DNA of 24,737 nt from an uncultured Alphaproteobacteria bacterium (GCA_934271195.1 CAKQRB010000002.1:1-24737); one strand, 5' to 3'. Counted from the first letter of the stretch, positions 16,285-24,591 are shown. Notes: a model not told the origin generated them from the sequence alone. Program-made: numbers and translations.

Positions 16285-16842
16285 ATGAGATTAAAAAAAA
16301 CTGCTGTATTGCTTGTGATTTTTGGACTGCTGGCCGGCTGTGAAAGCTGGAATATGCCTGACGAAGAAGAAATTTTTGAAGTCAAAGATGAAGAATATTC
16401 CCAAGAGTGGGCTGTTGACGGCATGGACAGCATCAGCGAAAGTTATTTGTATAATATAGATACAAAGGTTTATGAGATTGTAGCCCGCCGGACAACCAAC
16501 AAATTGCTTAATTATGCAGCGCCGGTGGCTGATACGGTTTCACGGCCGACGGTTTTTGTCAGCGAAGCACAGGTTTATGACAAAGATCTGCCCGACGGTT
16601 TCGGTTACAGCCGCAAAATTACAAAAGACATGCTTGAAAACGCCAAGGCCTTTATGGTGGTCAATGATCCGGCCGAAGCGGACTACTTTGTTGACATTGA
16701 TGTCGAAACCCTGTTGCCGGAAGGCAGCAAGACGCCGGTAATTATTTATTCGCTTGTGCTCTCAGACAGCAATGACGAGGTTTTGCAGGAGTGGAAAGAA
16801 ACAATCCGACAGGTCAAAAATGACGACAGGAGCTGGTGGTAG
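16285..16842 (+). CDS. Putative outer-membrane or periplasmic lipoprotein of unknown function
   Basis: The 185-residue precursor has a classic lipoprotein signal: MRLKK, a hydrophobic core, and the lipobox LLAGC with the lipidated cysteine at residue 19. The mature part starts very acidic (PDEEEIFEVKDEEY). The C-terminal half contains an ADYFVDIDV strand and a LVLSDSNDEVLQEWKETIRQ segment, a pattern loosely like LpoB/CsgG-type lipoprotein domains, but this is not enough to name it. The ATG at 16285 has GGAG about 10 nt upstream; the alternative at 16264 would put seven extra residues before the signal peptide. It is followed after 3 bp by another secreted-protein gene. Confidence 0.8.
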   Translation: MRLKKTAVLLVIFGLLAGCESWNMPDEEEIFEVKDEEYSQEWAVDGMDSISESYLYNIDTKVYEIVARRTTNKLLNYAAPVADTVSRPTVFVSEAQVYDKDLPDGFGYSRKITKDMLENAKAFMVVNDPAEADYFVDIDVETLLPEGSKTPVIIYSLVLSDSNDEVLQEWKETIRQVKNDDRSWW

Positions 16843-16845
16843 CCA

Positions 16846-17817
16846 ATGTTTGCGACTAAAAAGATTTTTATGTTGCTTGGCGCCGGAATATATTTTGCCT
16901 CGCCTTCCGCCGGCGCTTTTGATGGCGTGACAGCCGAAGGGAATATTCTGGATAATGAAGTGGCGGCAATTTACGGAAAAGCCTGTGAGGAATTTAAGAA
17001 AGACGAGCCTAAATCTTCAGCCAGAGTCCGTGTTATTGACAAGGCCAGTTTTGCCGCCGTGGATAACCTGTCCATGCTTGACACTTTTCGAAAAAAGTCG
17101 GAACCGCAGGATTACAATCTGGTTGTATATAATCTGGTTGATAATGCCGTTGAAGATTTGTCCGTACGGACTTTAATGCAAAACGAAACAGACATTTGTG
17201 TAGAAGTTACCGGTTATGTTTCCAAAAGAAACATCATGCAGGCCCTGAAAGACGCCGAACCAAGAGAAGAAGCGATTGCACAGGTTGCTTCCGTCAAAGC
17301 TGCGGCGCAACCGGAAAATCCGTCCGTCCTAATGGGCGGCACTTCCGTTGCAGAAAAAAAGCCTGACGGGAAAGTCCGACTTTGGATTGAACCGACCGCC
17401 TTTTACAACAACACCAGCTCCGAAAAGTTTGCCGATATTATTGCTAAACAGTTTGATGCGCAGCATATTGTGATTGCCGATAAGAAAGAGAATGCTGATT
17501 TTGTAATTGTATCAAATGTTTTAAGGGCAAAGGTCGATCCGCTTAACAGCGAAACAAACCGTCTGCAAATGGTGGTGGCCGTTGAACTGGAAGATGCGGC
17601 CGGCAACAGGGTTTCTACCGAACATCAGAATCGTTTTGTTTTGTTTTCGGCCAGGGAAGACGAACAGGAAGTGGCGTTGCGGCTGATGAAAAAACTTTTT
17701 GAAAACGCCTGTGAACGGATTTCTCAAAAGATTGAACTGCCGGCAAAGACCTCAAAAAGTTCGCGCCCGTTTGCCCCGATTATTACACCGGGCGGACAGC
17801 AGACCGCTGATGACTGA
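16846..17817 (+). CDS. Secreted protein of unknown function, partner of the preceding lipoprotein
   Basis: The 323-residue precursor has a Sec signal peptide (residues 1-24, ending SPSAGA) without a lipobox, so the product is probably periplasmic. The C-terminal region has a strand-like ADFVIVSNV, then RLQMVVAVELEDAAGNRV, resembling the arrangement in the neighbouring lipoprotein. The middle (about 140-170) is Ala/Pro-rich and linker-like. The start follows the preceding stop by 3 bp, with AGGAG in the upstream coding sequence, so the two genes are coupled. The stop lies 1 bp from the end of the convergent gene on the other strand. I do not recognise the family. Confidence 0.75.
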   Translation: MFATKKIFMLLGAGIYFASPSAGAFDGVTAEGNILDNEVAAIYGKACEEFKKDEPKSSARVRVIDKASFAAVDNLSMLDTFRKKSEPQDYNLVVYNLVDNAVEDLSVRTLMQNETDICVEVTGYVSKRNIMQALKDAEPREEAIAQVASVKAAAQPENPSVLMGGTSVAEKKPDGKVRLWIEPTAFYNNTSSEKFADIIAKQFDAQHIVIADKKENADFVIVSNVLRAKVDPLNSETNRLQMVVAVELEDAAGNRVSTEHQNRFVLFSAREDEQEVALRLMKKLFENACERISQKIELPAKTSKSSRPFAPIITPGGQQTADD

Positions 17818-17818
17818 T

Positions 17819-18571
17819 TTATTTGAAAACCGGCGGATGTTCTGAAATATTACGGACACGCAAACAATAATTATTTAAGCGCTTAACGTTTACGGAAACA
17901 AAATAGCCGTTGATTTTTTTCTCGATTTCTTGCCACAACTCCTGACATTCAGTAGCATTGCCGGCAATATATACAACAGCCTCGAGGTCGGTTATTCCGC
18001 GGTCAAAATAGCTATTGTATTCAAAAGACGCCATTTTGTTTTTGACAGTTTCAAAAATAATCCTCTGCATATTTTTAAAATGTTCCGTATATTGCAGTTG
18101 TTTATACACGCCAATAAAATCGCTTAACCCACCCAAATATGACGTTTCGGGATTGGCGGCAAGATGCTCGATGATATTAAAGTTTCCGGTCATGACGGCA
18201 AACTTGGCTGCCGCCGGCGCAAATAGCCCGACAGATGCAACCTCTGCCAGTCGCGGGCGCAGCAAAGTCATTGCCATGTCGAGCATTCCCAAATCCAGCA
18301 AGCTGTTTAGATAGGTATATTCGATAACCGGCGGAATTTCTCCGCCAACACTCCAGATTTTGTGAACTAGCGCTTTAGCTTTGGTAACATTGCCCTGCAT
18401 AATCCGGCAGCGCAACATTACAATCAGTCCAATCAGGTTATCCGGCGCAGCGTTCAATTCGGCATACAGGCTGTCTTCAATACTCATTAAATCAGCTTTT
18501 CGGTGCCAATCCATATGTTGAAGCCGGTCGAGAATCCCAATAAAATTATACGATGTGGTTGTTTCAGTCAT
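17819..18571 (-). CDS. Hypothetical helical-repeat protein downstream of dtd
   Basis: The 250-residue cytosolic protein has no signal peptide. It is almost entirely helical, and its spacing of short helices (for example KAKALVHKIWSVGGEIPPV and LLDLGMLDMAMTLLRPRLAE) suggests degenerate TPR-like repeats. The ATG at 18571 is supported by AAGGAAAA 8 nt upstream and overlaps the dtd stop by 8 nt; a start at 18598 would extend far into dtd. The overlap implies translational coupling to dtd. I do not recognise a named family. Confidence 0.65.
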   Translation of the reverse strand: MTETTTSYNFIGILDRLQHMDWHRKADLMSIEDSLYAELNAAPDNLIGLIVMLRCRIMQGNVTKAKALVHKIWSVGGEIPPVIEYTYLNSLLDLGMLDMAMTLLRPRLAEVASVGLFAPAAAKFAVMTGNFNIIEHLAANPETSYLGGLSDFIGVYKQLQYTEHFKNMQRIIFETVKNKMASFEYNSYFDRGITDLEAVVYIAGNATECQELWQEIEKKINGYFVSVNVKRLNNYCLRVRNISEHPPVFK

Positions 18572-19025
18572 GGCACTTTTCCTTATTTTTACGTTCAAGC
18601 ATAAAGGTTACCGGTCCGTCGTTAATTAATTCTACCTGCATGTCAGCCTGAAAAATTCCGTTTTTTACCGGAACACCCTGCTCCCGCAAAGCGTTTACAT
18701 AAGCTTCCCAGAGCGGTTTGGCCTGTTGCGGGCGGGCAGCGGATTCAAACCCCGGGCGGTTGCCGCGGGAAGTATCTCCGGCCAGTGTAAACTGTGATAC
18801 GGCAAGAACTTCTCCTTTGATATCTTTTACCGACAAATTCATTTTGCCTTCCATATCTTCAAAAATCCGTAAATCAGCGGTTTTACGCGCCAGCCACAAG
18901 GCCTCGGCGGCGGTATCGGAGGCTTCTACCCCAACAAGCGCCAGCATTCCCACCCCGATTTCAGAAATGCGACTACCGGCAACGTCTACGCTACATCTTT
19001 TTACTCTTTGTACCAAAACTTTCAT
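18564..19025 (-). CDS. dtd: D-aminoacyl-tRNA deacylase
   Basis: DTD hydrolyses D-amino acids wrongly attached to tRNA (and glycine from tRNA-Ala), protecting translation. The 153-residue length is normal. Both active-site signatures are present: SQFTL at residues 77-81 and NDGPVT at 135-140, which carries the Gly-Pro pair that forms the chirality-selecting site. RGNRPGFESAA (88-98) is also typical. The last 8 nt overlap the next gene on the same strand. It is divergent from the hydrolase-like lipoprotein gene. Confidence 0.95.
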   Translation of the reverse strand: MKVLVQRVKRCSVDVAGSRISEIGVGMLALVGVEASDTAAEALWLARKTADLRIFEDMEGKMNLSVKDIKGEVLAVSQFTLAGDTSRGNRPGFESAARPQQAKPLWEAYVNALREQGVPVKNGIFQADMQVELINDGPVTFMLERKNKEKCHD

Positions 19026-19066
19026 TTTATTAACACCAAACTTTCTCTGATTATCTTTTCATTATA

Positions 19067-19095
19067 TTGCAATTGTCTTTAAGATAGATTAACAT
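19067..19095 (+). promoter_or_regulatory. Candidate sigma-70 promoter of the lipoprotein hydrolase gene
   Basis: TTGCAA (19067-19072), a 17-nt spacer and TAACAT (19090-19095) give a predicted start near 19102, leaving a short leader containing AAAGGG before the ATG at 19126. Confidence 0.45.
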
Positions 19096-19125
19096 TATCG
19101 GCAAGGACATAAGAAAGGGACTATT

Positions 19126-20370
19126 ATGAAAAAATTTCTGTTTTTGGCCGCCTGCTTTTATCTGGGAGGATGCGCCTCTTTTGGCAAAGGTGTGGCTGAG
19201 GCGTTTATTGAAAGCAACCAGCGGGAAGATACTCGTCAGTGTGAGATTCAGGGCAGTAAATTTAAGGGCATTGAAGCGGCTTTTCAAAACAAAGACACCG
19301 TTAAAATCCTGATGATTCACGGCGTGGGCGCGCATATGCCGAGGTATTCCACCCGAATCAGGGAAAATCTGGCCGAAGATCTGGGGCTGAATGTTTTTTC
19401 ACGCCGGGAAAAAAATTTGCAGCTGATTAATCCGTCCGACGGAAAAACTCCTATAGGTAACTTGCTGGTAACTAGAATGCAGAATGAAGACGGTAGCAAA
19501 AATCTGGAATTTTACGAACTGACATGGTCTGAAATTACCAATCAGGGCAAAAAAATCCTGAATTATGACGTTTCGGGAAAATATCAGCACAAACGCGTGG
19601 TCTTTAACAATACGATGAAGGCTTTTCTTGACGATACCGTGCCCGATCCGATGATTTATCTGCTGGACGACAAACAACTGATTTTGAGCGCTACCAAACA
19701 GGCAACCTGTTTTATGATGAGCCGGAACTGGGAAGATTTGCCGGACAAATATTCCGGCGTGTGTAAGGTTTCGTCTTACCAGCAGATTAAAGACATGAAC
19801 AAGGCCAATATTATTTTCATCACGCATAGTCTGGGCAGCCGGATTTTGATGGACAGCATTGTCGACATTGTACAGGAAGTCGGTGCCGTTGACGACAAAG
19901 CTAATCCGACAGTACAAAAAATCATTGAAGGATTGCAGCAAAAAGAACTGACTGTTTTTATGCTGGCAAACCAACTGCCATTATTGCAAATCGGGCGCAA
20001 GCAGCCGGAAGTTCACAATCAAATTCCGCAATATTGTTCTCCCAAAGGCAAAAATTATGACAAGAGAGTTTTCTCCAAAGTTAATATTGTTGCTTTTTCT
20101 GATCCTAACGATTTGCTTAGCTATGACGTGGAGCAAAGTTTTGTTGACGATTATATGGATTCAAGGATGTGCCCGTCACTGACAAACGTTTCTTTGAACG
20201 TGGCCGAAGTTATTTCTGCTTTTGGGGTCGGGGTTGTGAATCCGGTGACGGCACATACTGAATACGACAATGACGACAGGGTGATAAAACTGATTTCGCA
20301 TGGCGTGGAAAATTTTCAAAATGATAAAGAATTCAGCAAAAAATGCAAGTTCATTAAGCTGGCAGATTAA
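19126..20370 (+). CDS. Lipoprotein with an alpha/beta-hydrolase fold, possible lipase or esterase
   Basis: The 414-residue precursor has a short signal ending in the lipobox YLGGC with Cys16 as the lipidation site. The mature part looks like an alpha/beta hydrolase: the strand and oxyanion-hole segment ILMIHGVGAH (61-70), the nucleophile elbow FITHSLGSR with Ser235 (231-239; the first Gly of GxSxG is replaced by Thr), a candidate acid in IVAFSDPND (Asp326 or Asp329) and a candidate base in VNPVTAHTEY (His377). An insert of about 130 residues lies between oxyanion strand and elbow. Four cysteines after residue 16 may form disulfides. It stands alone under its own candidate promoter, with AAAGGG as ribosome binding site. 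Substrate unknown; acyl lipids or peptidoglycan-linked esters are possible. Confidence 0.75.
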   Translation: MKKFLFLAACFYLGGCASFGKGVAEAFIESNQREDTRQCEIQGSKFKGIEAAFQNKDTVKILMIHGVGAHMPRYSTRIRENLAEDLGLNVFSRREKNLQLINPSDGKTPIGNLLVTRMQNEDGSKNLEFYELTWSEITNQGKKILNYDVSGKYQHKRVVFNNTMKAFLDDTVPDPMIYLLDDKQLILSATKQATCFMMSRNWEDLPDKYSGVCKVSSYQQIKDMNKANIIFITHSLGSRILMDSIVDIVQEVGAVDDKANPTVQKIIEGLQQKELTVFMLANQLPLLQIGRKQPEVHNQIPQYCSPKGKNYDKRVFSKVNIVAFSDPNDLLSYDVEQSFVDDYMDSRMCPSLTNVSLNVAEVISAFGVGVVNPVTAHTEYDNDDRVIKLISHGVENFQNDKEFSKKCKFIKLAD

Positions 20371-20430
20371 TTGTCGTCTCGATTTTGCTTTTACAACAAC
20401 TTATTAATATGTTAGCATAAAGGAACTCTA

Positions 20431-20644
20431 ATGTATTTGAGGTTGCAGATGCGTATTTTTAACCATGATATCAGCTTAAAAAAAGCTGCCGTATATGCGG
20501 CGGTGGCGGCCAAGCTATTTGGCAGGACCAATTGCCCTGACGATGAAAGCCCAAAACGAGAAGCCGGAATACAAAGATATAAAAGAATTTGCCGCTTTTG
20601 TTGTTTATTTAGAAGATGAGGGCAAGACAGCTCTCTTTCGTTAA
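20431..20644 (+). pseudogene. Small gene split by an apparent frameshift (about 70 residues if joined)
   Basis: From the ATG at 20431 (AAGGA 6 nt upstream) one frame encodes a plausible amphipathic start, MYLRLQMRIFNHDISLKK, then AAVYAAVAAKLFG. After about 20523 that frame turns into unnatural Cys/Arg-rich sequence. The neighbouring frame, one base later, then reads AGPIALTMKAQNEKPEYK and DIKEFAAFVVYLEDEGKTALFR (in two parts DIKEFAAFVVYL and EDEGKTALFR), with a stop at 20642-20644. Together they suggest one protein with a missing base near 20520. The alternative is that the ATG at 20543 starts a separate 33-residue protein. The final TTAA also supplies the stop of the convergent ABC gene. No family recognised. 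Confidence 0.45.
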
Positions 20645-22392
20645 TCATCAGAAAGATTAAGAAAGCCCTCAGATTGTAATTTGTAAAAATTATAAAAAGC
20701 GCCTTTTTGCTTCAATAAATCGGCTTGCGTTCCTTCTTCCGTTATTTTTCCGTTTTGCATTACTATGATCTTGTCCATATTTTTGAGCGTGGATAAGCGG
20801 TGTGCAATTGCAATCACTGTTTTTTCTGCCATTAATTTCTCCAGCGATTTTTGAATAAAGACCTCGCTTTCACTATCCAACGCGGAAGTCGCTTCATCCA
20901 ATATCAAAATTTTGGCCGGACTTAATATTGCGCGGGCAATTGCAATTCTCTGACGTTCGCCTCCGGAGAGCAACACCCCTTTATCCCCGACAATTGTCTG
21001 ATATCCCTGCGGCAGTTCTTTGATAAAAATATCGCAATAAGCTTCTTTGGCTGCGGCCATAACTTCTTTATCCGTCGCTTTTATATTGCCATAACGAATA
21101 TTTTCCATAATTGTACGGTTAAACAACAAGGTATCCTGAGGGATAAAGGCCAAATTTTTACGCAGACTGTCTTGCGTTACTTGTGAAATATCTTGTCCGT
21201 CTATTGTTATTTTTCCGTTTTGCACATCATAATATCTGGCCAGAAGCTTTACCAAAGTCGATTTTCCGGAGCCAGATTTTCCCACCAAGCCGATTTTCTC
21301 TCCGGCTTTTACCGTTAAACTAAAATCGTTAAACAACCGTGGTTTGTTTGGGTAAGAAAAATTGATTTTTTCAAATTTTATCTCCGGATTTTTTACTTTT
21401 AATTTTTTTGCCTGAGGAAGGTCAACAACTTCGTGAGGGCGAAATATAAATTCAATACCGGCTTTAAGTTGGCCATAGGTTCTGAAAATTCCGCTGATGC
21501 TATAGCTGAAAGATTTTGTAGACGTTGTTAACGCACCAACGGAAATAATAATAAAGACAACATCAGCAAGGCTTAAACCGCTGTATTTCCAGCAGACAAA
21601 AGTTGCGCCATAAAAACTCAGAGCCATAACGTCATAAATAAAGTTATTTTTATAAGTTGCCTTTGCACGATAAAATTTTTCCTGTTTATCCAAACGCAAA
21701 TATTTTTTCATTTTAGAAAACAGATATCTTCTTTCAAATTTTATATTACCAAAAGCTTTGACTGACGAGGCATTATTCAAGCCGTCAAAATATATGCCGG
21801 AAACTTCGCTCTCGCTTTCGGTTACTTTTTGAGAATTTGTAATAATCCGCTTACGTGTTTGTCCGGTTATCCAGCCAAAAAAGAGAGTTACGGCCAAAAA
21901 GAACAAAGCCAGATACAAATTCATAAAAGCAATGATGGCAATGCTTAAAAATATCGTCACCAGATTCATGCAAAATCCAACACCAATCCTTTGCAGATCA
22001 AGAATACCGAGCAGAATTGAATTTTGCATTTTTCCGATATTCCCGCTCTTTTCCTCACTAAAAAAGCGCAAGGAATGTTTATGTATTTGCATAAAAATAT
22101 CTTTTTCAAACATTGCAATCATTTTAGGCATATATTTGGCATCTGCCAGATGTGCCAAATACAGGAGAAAGCTTCCGGCAACAATTGTCATAAAAAATGC
22201 AAAGAGTAACAAAAACCATTTGTCCAAAGGAATATTGTCCGCGTTAAATTCAGACATCAGTCCGACCAGACGGGCGCTAAGCAAGGCATTTATACGAGAA
22301 GTTGAAAAACTCAAAATATAAAGAACAAAAGAAATAAAAAAAAAGAATTTTACTTTTCTAAAATATTTCCAGATTAAGTTTATGACTGTCAT
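20641..22392 (-). CDS. ABC half-transporter (fused permease and ATPase), second copy in the window
   Basis: The 583-residue protein has six membrane helices in residues 10-300 and a C-terminal ATPase: Walker A GKSGSGKST (371-379), Q-loop region FIPQDTLLFN, signature LLSGGERQRIAIARA, Walker B ILILDEATSALD and H-loop VIAIAHRLSTLKNMDK. The overall form is that of multidrug or lipid exporters. It differs clearly from the MsbA-like protein at 13885-15654 in the membrane part, so it is a paralogous class rather than a recent duplicate. AGGA lies 8 nt before the ATG. It follows dnaK on the same strand but is separated by a strong terminator. Its third positions look more A/T-rich than those of dnaK, which may only reflect lower expression. 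Substrate unknown. Confidence 0.85.
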   Translation of the reverse strand: MTVINLIWKYFRKVKFFFFISFVLYILSFSTSRINALLSARLVGLMSEFNADNIPLDKWFLLLFAFFMTIVAGSFLLYLAHLADAKYMPKMIAMFEKDIFMQIHKHSLRFFSEEKSGNIGKMQNSILLGILDLQRIGVGFCMNLVTIFLSIAIIAFMNLYLALFFLAVTLFFGWITGQTRKRIITNSQKVTESESEVSGIYFDGLNNASSVKAFGNIKFERRYLFSKMKKYLRLDKQEKFYRAKATYKNNFIYDVMALSFYGATFVCWKYSGLSLADVVFIIISVGALTTSTKSFSYSISGIFRTYGQLKAGIEFIFRPHEVVDLPQAKKLKVKNPEIKFEKINFSYPNKPRLFNDFSLTVKAGEKIGLVGKSGSGKSTLVKLLARYYDVQNGKITIDGQDISQVTQDSLRKNLAFIPQDTLLFNRTIMENIRYGNIKATDKEVMAAAKEAYCDIFIKELPQGYQTIVGDKGVLLSGGERQRIAIARAILSPAKILILDEATSALDSESEVFIQKSLEKLMAEKTVIAIAHRLSTLKNMDKIIVMQNGKITEEGTQADLLKQKGAFYNFYKLQSEGFLNLSDD

Positions 22393-22467
22393 ATATTTAG
22401 TCCTATAAACAAGTGATAATTGACATTGTATTGTTCATCAAGACGGAAGTCAAACGGATTTTTTGAC

Positions 22468-22500
22468 AAAAAAAGGAGGCGGGGTGAGCCGTCTCCTTTT
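22468..22500 (-). terminator. Rho-independent terminator of dnaK
   Basis: On the minus strand AAAAGGAG, one A-C mismatch, CGG, a 6-nt loop, CCG and CTCC run into seven T residues. It lies 20 bp past the dnaK stop and isolates dnaK from the ABC gene. Confidence 0.85.
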
Positions 22501-22520
22501 CTTTGTGAAGAAAGGAAGGT

Positions 22521-24443
22521 TTATTTTACTTCTTCAAAGTCAGCGTCTACGACTTTTTCATCGCCGTTTCCGCTTTGTGTCTGGTCAGCGCCCGCGCCCA
22601 TATTCGGACCGGCGGCACCGGCTGCCTGTGAAGCTTCGGCTTGTTGTTTATACATTGCTTCACCCAATTTCAGAGAGGCCTGCATCAGAGCTTCGGTCTT
22701 TTCTTTGATAGAAGTAAGGTCTTCTGTTTCCAGAGCCGATTTCAGAGCTTTTACAGCTTCTTCAATCTGAGATTTTTCATTGGCGCTGACTTTATCGCCA
22801 TGTTCTTTTAAGGTTTTCTCAGTAGAATGAACCAGAGATTCGCCCTGATTTTTGGCCTCAACCAATTCTTTTTTGCGTTTATCGGCATCAGCATTAGCCT
22901 CGGCATCTTTGACCATTTTTTCAATATCAGCATCAGACAAACCGCCGCTGGCTTGAATACGGATAGCCTGTTCTTTGTTAGTTGCCTTATCTTTGGCCGA
23001 AACGTTTACAATACCGTTGGCATCAATATCAAAGGTAACTTCAATTTGCGGCATACCGCGCGGTGCCGGCGGAATACCAACCAGATCAAACTGGCCGAGC
23101 AGCTTGTTGTCGGCCGCCATTTCTCGTTCGCCCTGGAAGACACGGATGGTTACGGCCGTCTGACCGTCTTCGGCGGTTGAGAATACCTGACTTTTGCGGG
23201 TCGGAATGGTCGTATTGCGGTCAATCAGACGTGTGAAGACGCCGCCAAGGGTTTCAATACCCAAAGACAACGGGGTGACGTCAAGCAACAAAACGTCTTT
23301 GACATCGCCCATCAAGACACCGCCCTGAATAGCGGCACCGACGGCAACGACTTCGTCCGGATTAACGCCTTTATGCGGTTCTTTGCCGAAGATTTCTTTT
23401 ACTTTTTCCTGAACTTTCGGCATACGGGTCATACCGCCGACCAAAATGACCTCGCTGATGTCGCTCGGCTTCAAGCCGGCATCGGCCAGAGCCTTTTTGC
23501 AAGGTTCAACCGTACGGTCAATCAGGTCATCAACCAAAGATTCCAGTTTAGCGCGGGTCAGCTTGATGTTCAAATGTTTCGGACCGGTAGCGTCTGCGGT
23601 AATAAACGGCAGGTTGACTTCGGTCTGGGTTGTGGAAGACAGCTCAATCTTGGCCTTTTCAGCAGCTTCTTTCAGGCGTTGCAGAGCCAGACGGTCATTT
23701 TTCAAATCAATGCCGGACTCTTTTTTGAATTCTTCAGCCAGATAGTTTACCAATCTCTGGTCAAAGTCTTCACCGCCGAGGAAAGTATCGCCGTTGGTGG
23801 ACTTTACTTCAAACACTCCATCACCGATTTCCAGAATGGAGATATCGAACGTACCACCGCCGAGGTCATATACGGCAATAGTGCCGGAAGTCTTTTTATC
23901 CAAACCATAAGCCAAAGCGGCAGCCGTCGGCTCGTTGATAATACGCAGCACATCAAGACCGGCAATTTTACCGGCGTCTTTGGTAGCCTGACGTTGAGAG
24001 TCATTAAAATATGCCGGAACTGTAATAACGGCTTTTTCAATTTTTTCACCCAGATAGCTTTCAGCATATTCCTTAATCTTTTGCAAAACGATTGCCGAAA
24101 TCTGAGACGGAGCGTATTTCTGGCCTTTGACCTCTACCCAAGCATCGCCGTTGTCGCCGGGGATAATCTTGAACGGAACAAGGCCTTTGTCCTTGCTGAC
24201 CTCGGCGGAATCATAGCGGCGGCCGATCAGACGTTTGATGGCGAACAGGGTGTTTTCCGGATTGGTCACAGCCTGTCTTTTGGCCGGAAAGCCGACCAAA
24301 CGCTCATTGTCGGTAAAAGCGACCATAGACGGCGTGGTTCTGGCGCCTTCGGAGTTCTCCAAGACTTTGGCCTCTCCGCTTTCCATAACGGCAAAGCAGG
24401 AGTTGGTGGTTCCCAAGTCAATACCTAATACTTTATTGCTCAT
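22521..24443 (-). CDS. dnaK: Molecular chaperone DnaK (Hsp70)
   Basis: DnaK binds exposed hydrophobic segments of unfolded proteins in an ATP-driven cycle with DnaJ and GrpE. The 640-residue length is typical. The N-terminal signature GIDLGTTNSCFAV (7-19), the phosphate-binding segment YDLGGGTFDISIL, VILVGGMTRMPKVQ and the interdomain linker DVLLLDVTPLSLG near residue 390 are all present. The C terminus is a helical lid followed by a Gly/Ala-rich tail ending in the conserved EKVVDADFEEVK. AGGAC lies 7 nt before the ATG. A sigma-32-type promoter precedes it. dnaJ, which commonly follows dnaK, is not here; a terminator and an unrelated ABC gene follow instead. Confidence 0.98.
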   Translation of the reverse strand: MSNKVLGIDLGTTNSCFAVMESGEAKVLENSEGARTTPSMVAFTDNERLVGFPAKRQAVTNPENTLFAIKRLIGRRYDSAEVSKDKGLVPFKIIPGDNGDAWVEVKGQKYAPSQISAIVLQKIKEYAESYLGEKIEKAVITVPAYFNDSQRQATKDAGKIAGLDVLRIINEPTAAALAYGLDKKTSGTIAVYDLGGGTFDISILEIGDGVFEVKSTNGDTFLGGEDFDQRLVNYLAEEFKKESGIDLKNDRLALQRLKEAAEKAKIELSSTTQTEVNLPFITADATGPKHLNIKLTRAKLESLVDDLIDRTVEPCKKALADAGLKPSDISEVILVGGMTRMPKVQEKVKEIFGKEPHKGVNPDEVVAVGAAIQGGVLMGDVKDVLLLDVTPLSLGIETLGGVFTRLIDRNTTIPTRKSQVFSTAEDGQTAVTIRVFQGEREMAADNKLLGQFDLVGIPPAPRGMPQIEVTFDIDANGIVNVSAKDKATNKEQAIRIQASGGLSDADIEKMVKDAEANADADKRKKELVEAKNQGESLVHSTEKTLKEHGDKVSANEKSQIEEAVKALKSALETEDLTSIKEKTEALMQASLKLGEAMYKQQAEASQAAGAAGPNMGAGADQTQSGNGDEKVVDADFEEVK

Positions 24444-24496
24444 AATTTTGTCCTTCTTTCACATTAATCAATGATAACTTCATTTGTTATACTCAT

Positions 24497-24525
24497 ATAT
24501 AGGTAAGCAAAATTACAGATGCAAG
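24497..24525 (-). promoter_or_regulatory. Sigma-32 heat-shock promoter of dnaK
   Basis: Read on the minus strand: CTTG (24525-24522), an 18-nt spacer, and CCTATAT (24503-24497). This matches the known alphaproteobacterial heat-shock consensus of CTTG, 17-18 nt and CYTATNT exactly. The predicted start near 24490 leaves a leader of about 47 nt. Confidence 0.75.
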
Positions 24526-24591
24526 TTTTGGAAAGACTTTTTTGTATTTTTTGAAAAAAATTTAAATTTTGTGATTTGCGGGCTTGTGTTG

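Noticed and set aside
20390..20418. Promoter-like TTTACA, 17 nt, TAGCAT before the small frameshifted gene
   Set aside because: The implied transcription start (about 20425) would fall at or after the AAGGA ribosome binding site, so the two signals are incompatible unless the mRNA is leaderless.
13885..22392. The two ABC half-transporters considered as a heterodimeric pair
   Set aside because: They are about 5 kb apart in different transcription units, and both have complete ATPase motifs, so each more likely forms a homodimer.
23373..24428. Open frame of 351 codons antisense to dnaK
   Set aside because: Long antisense frames are common opposite dnaK because of its codon bias. The translation has no domain signature, and the dnaK reading is certain.
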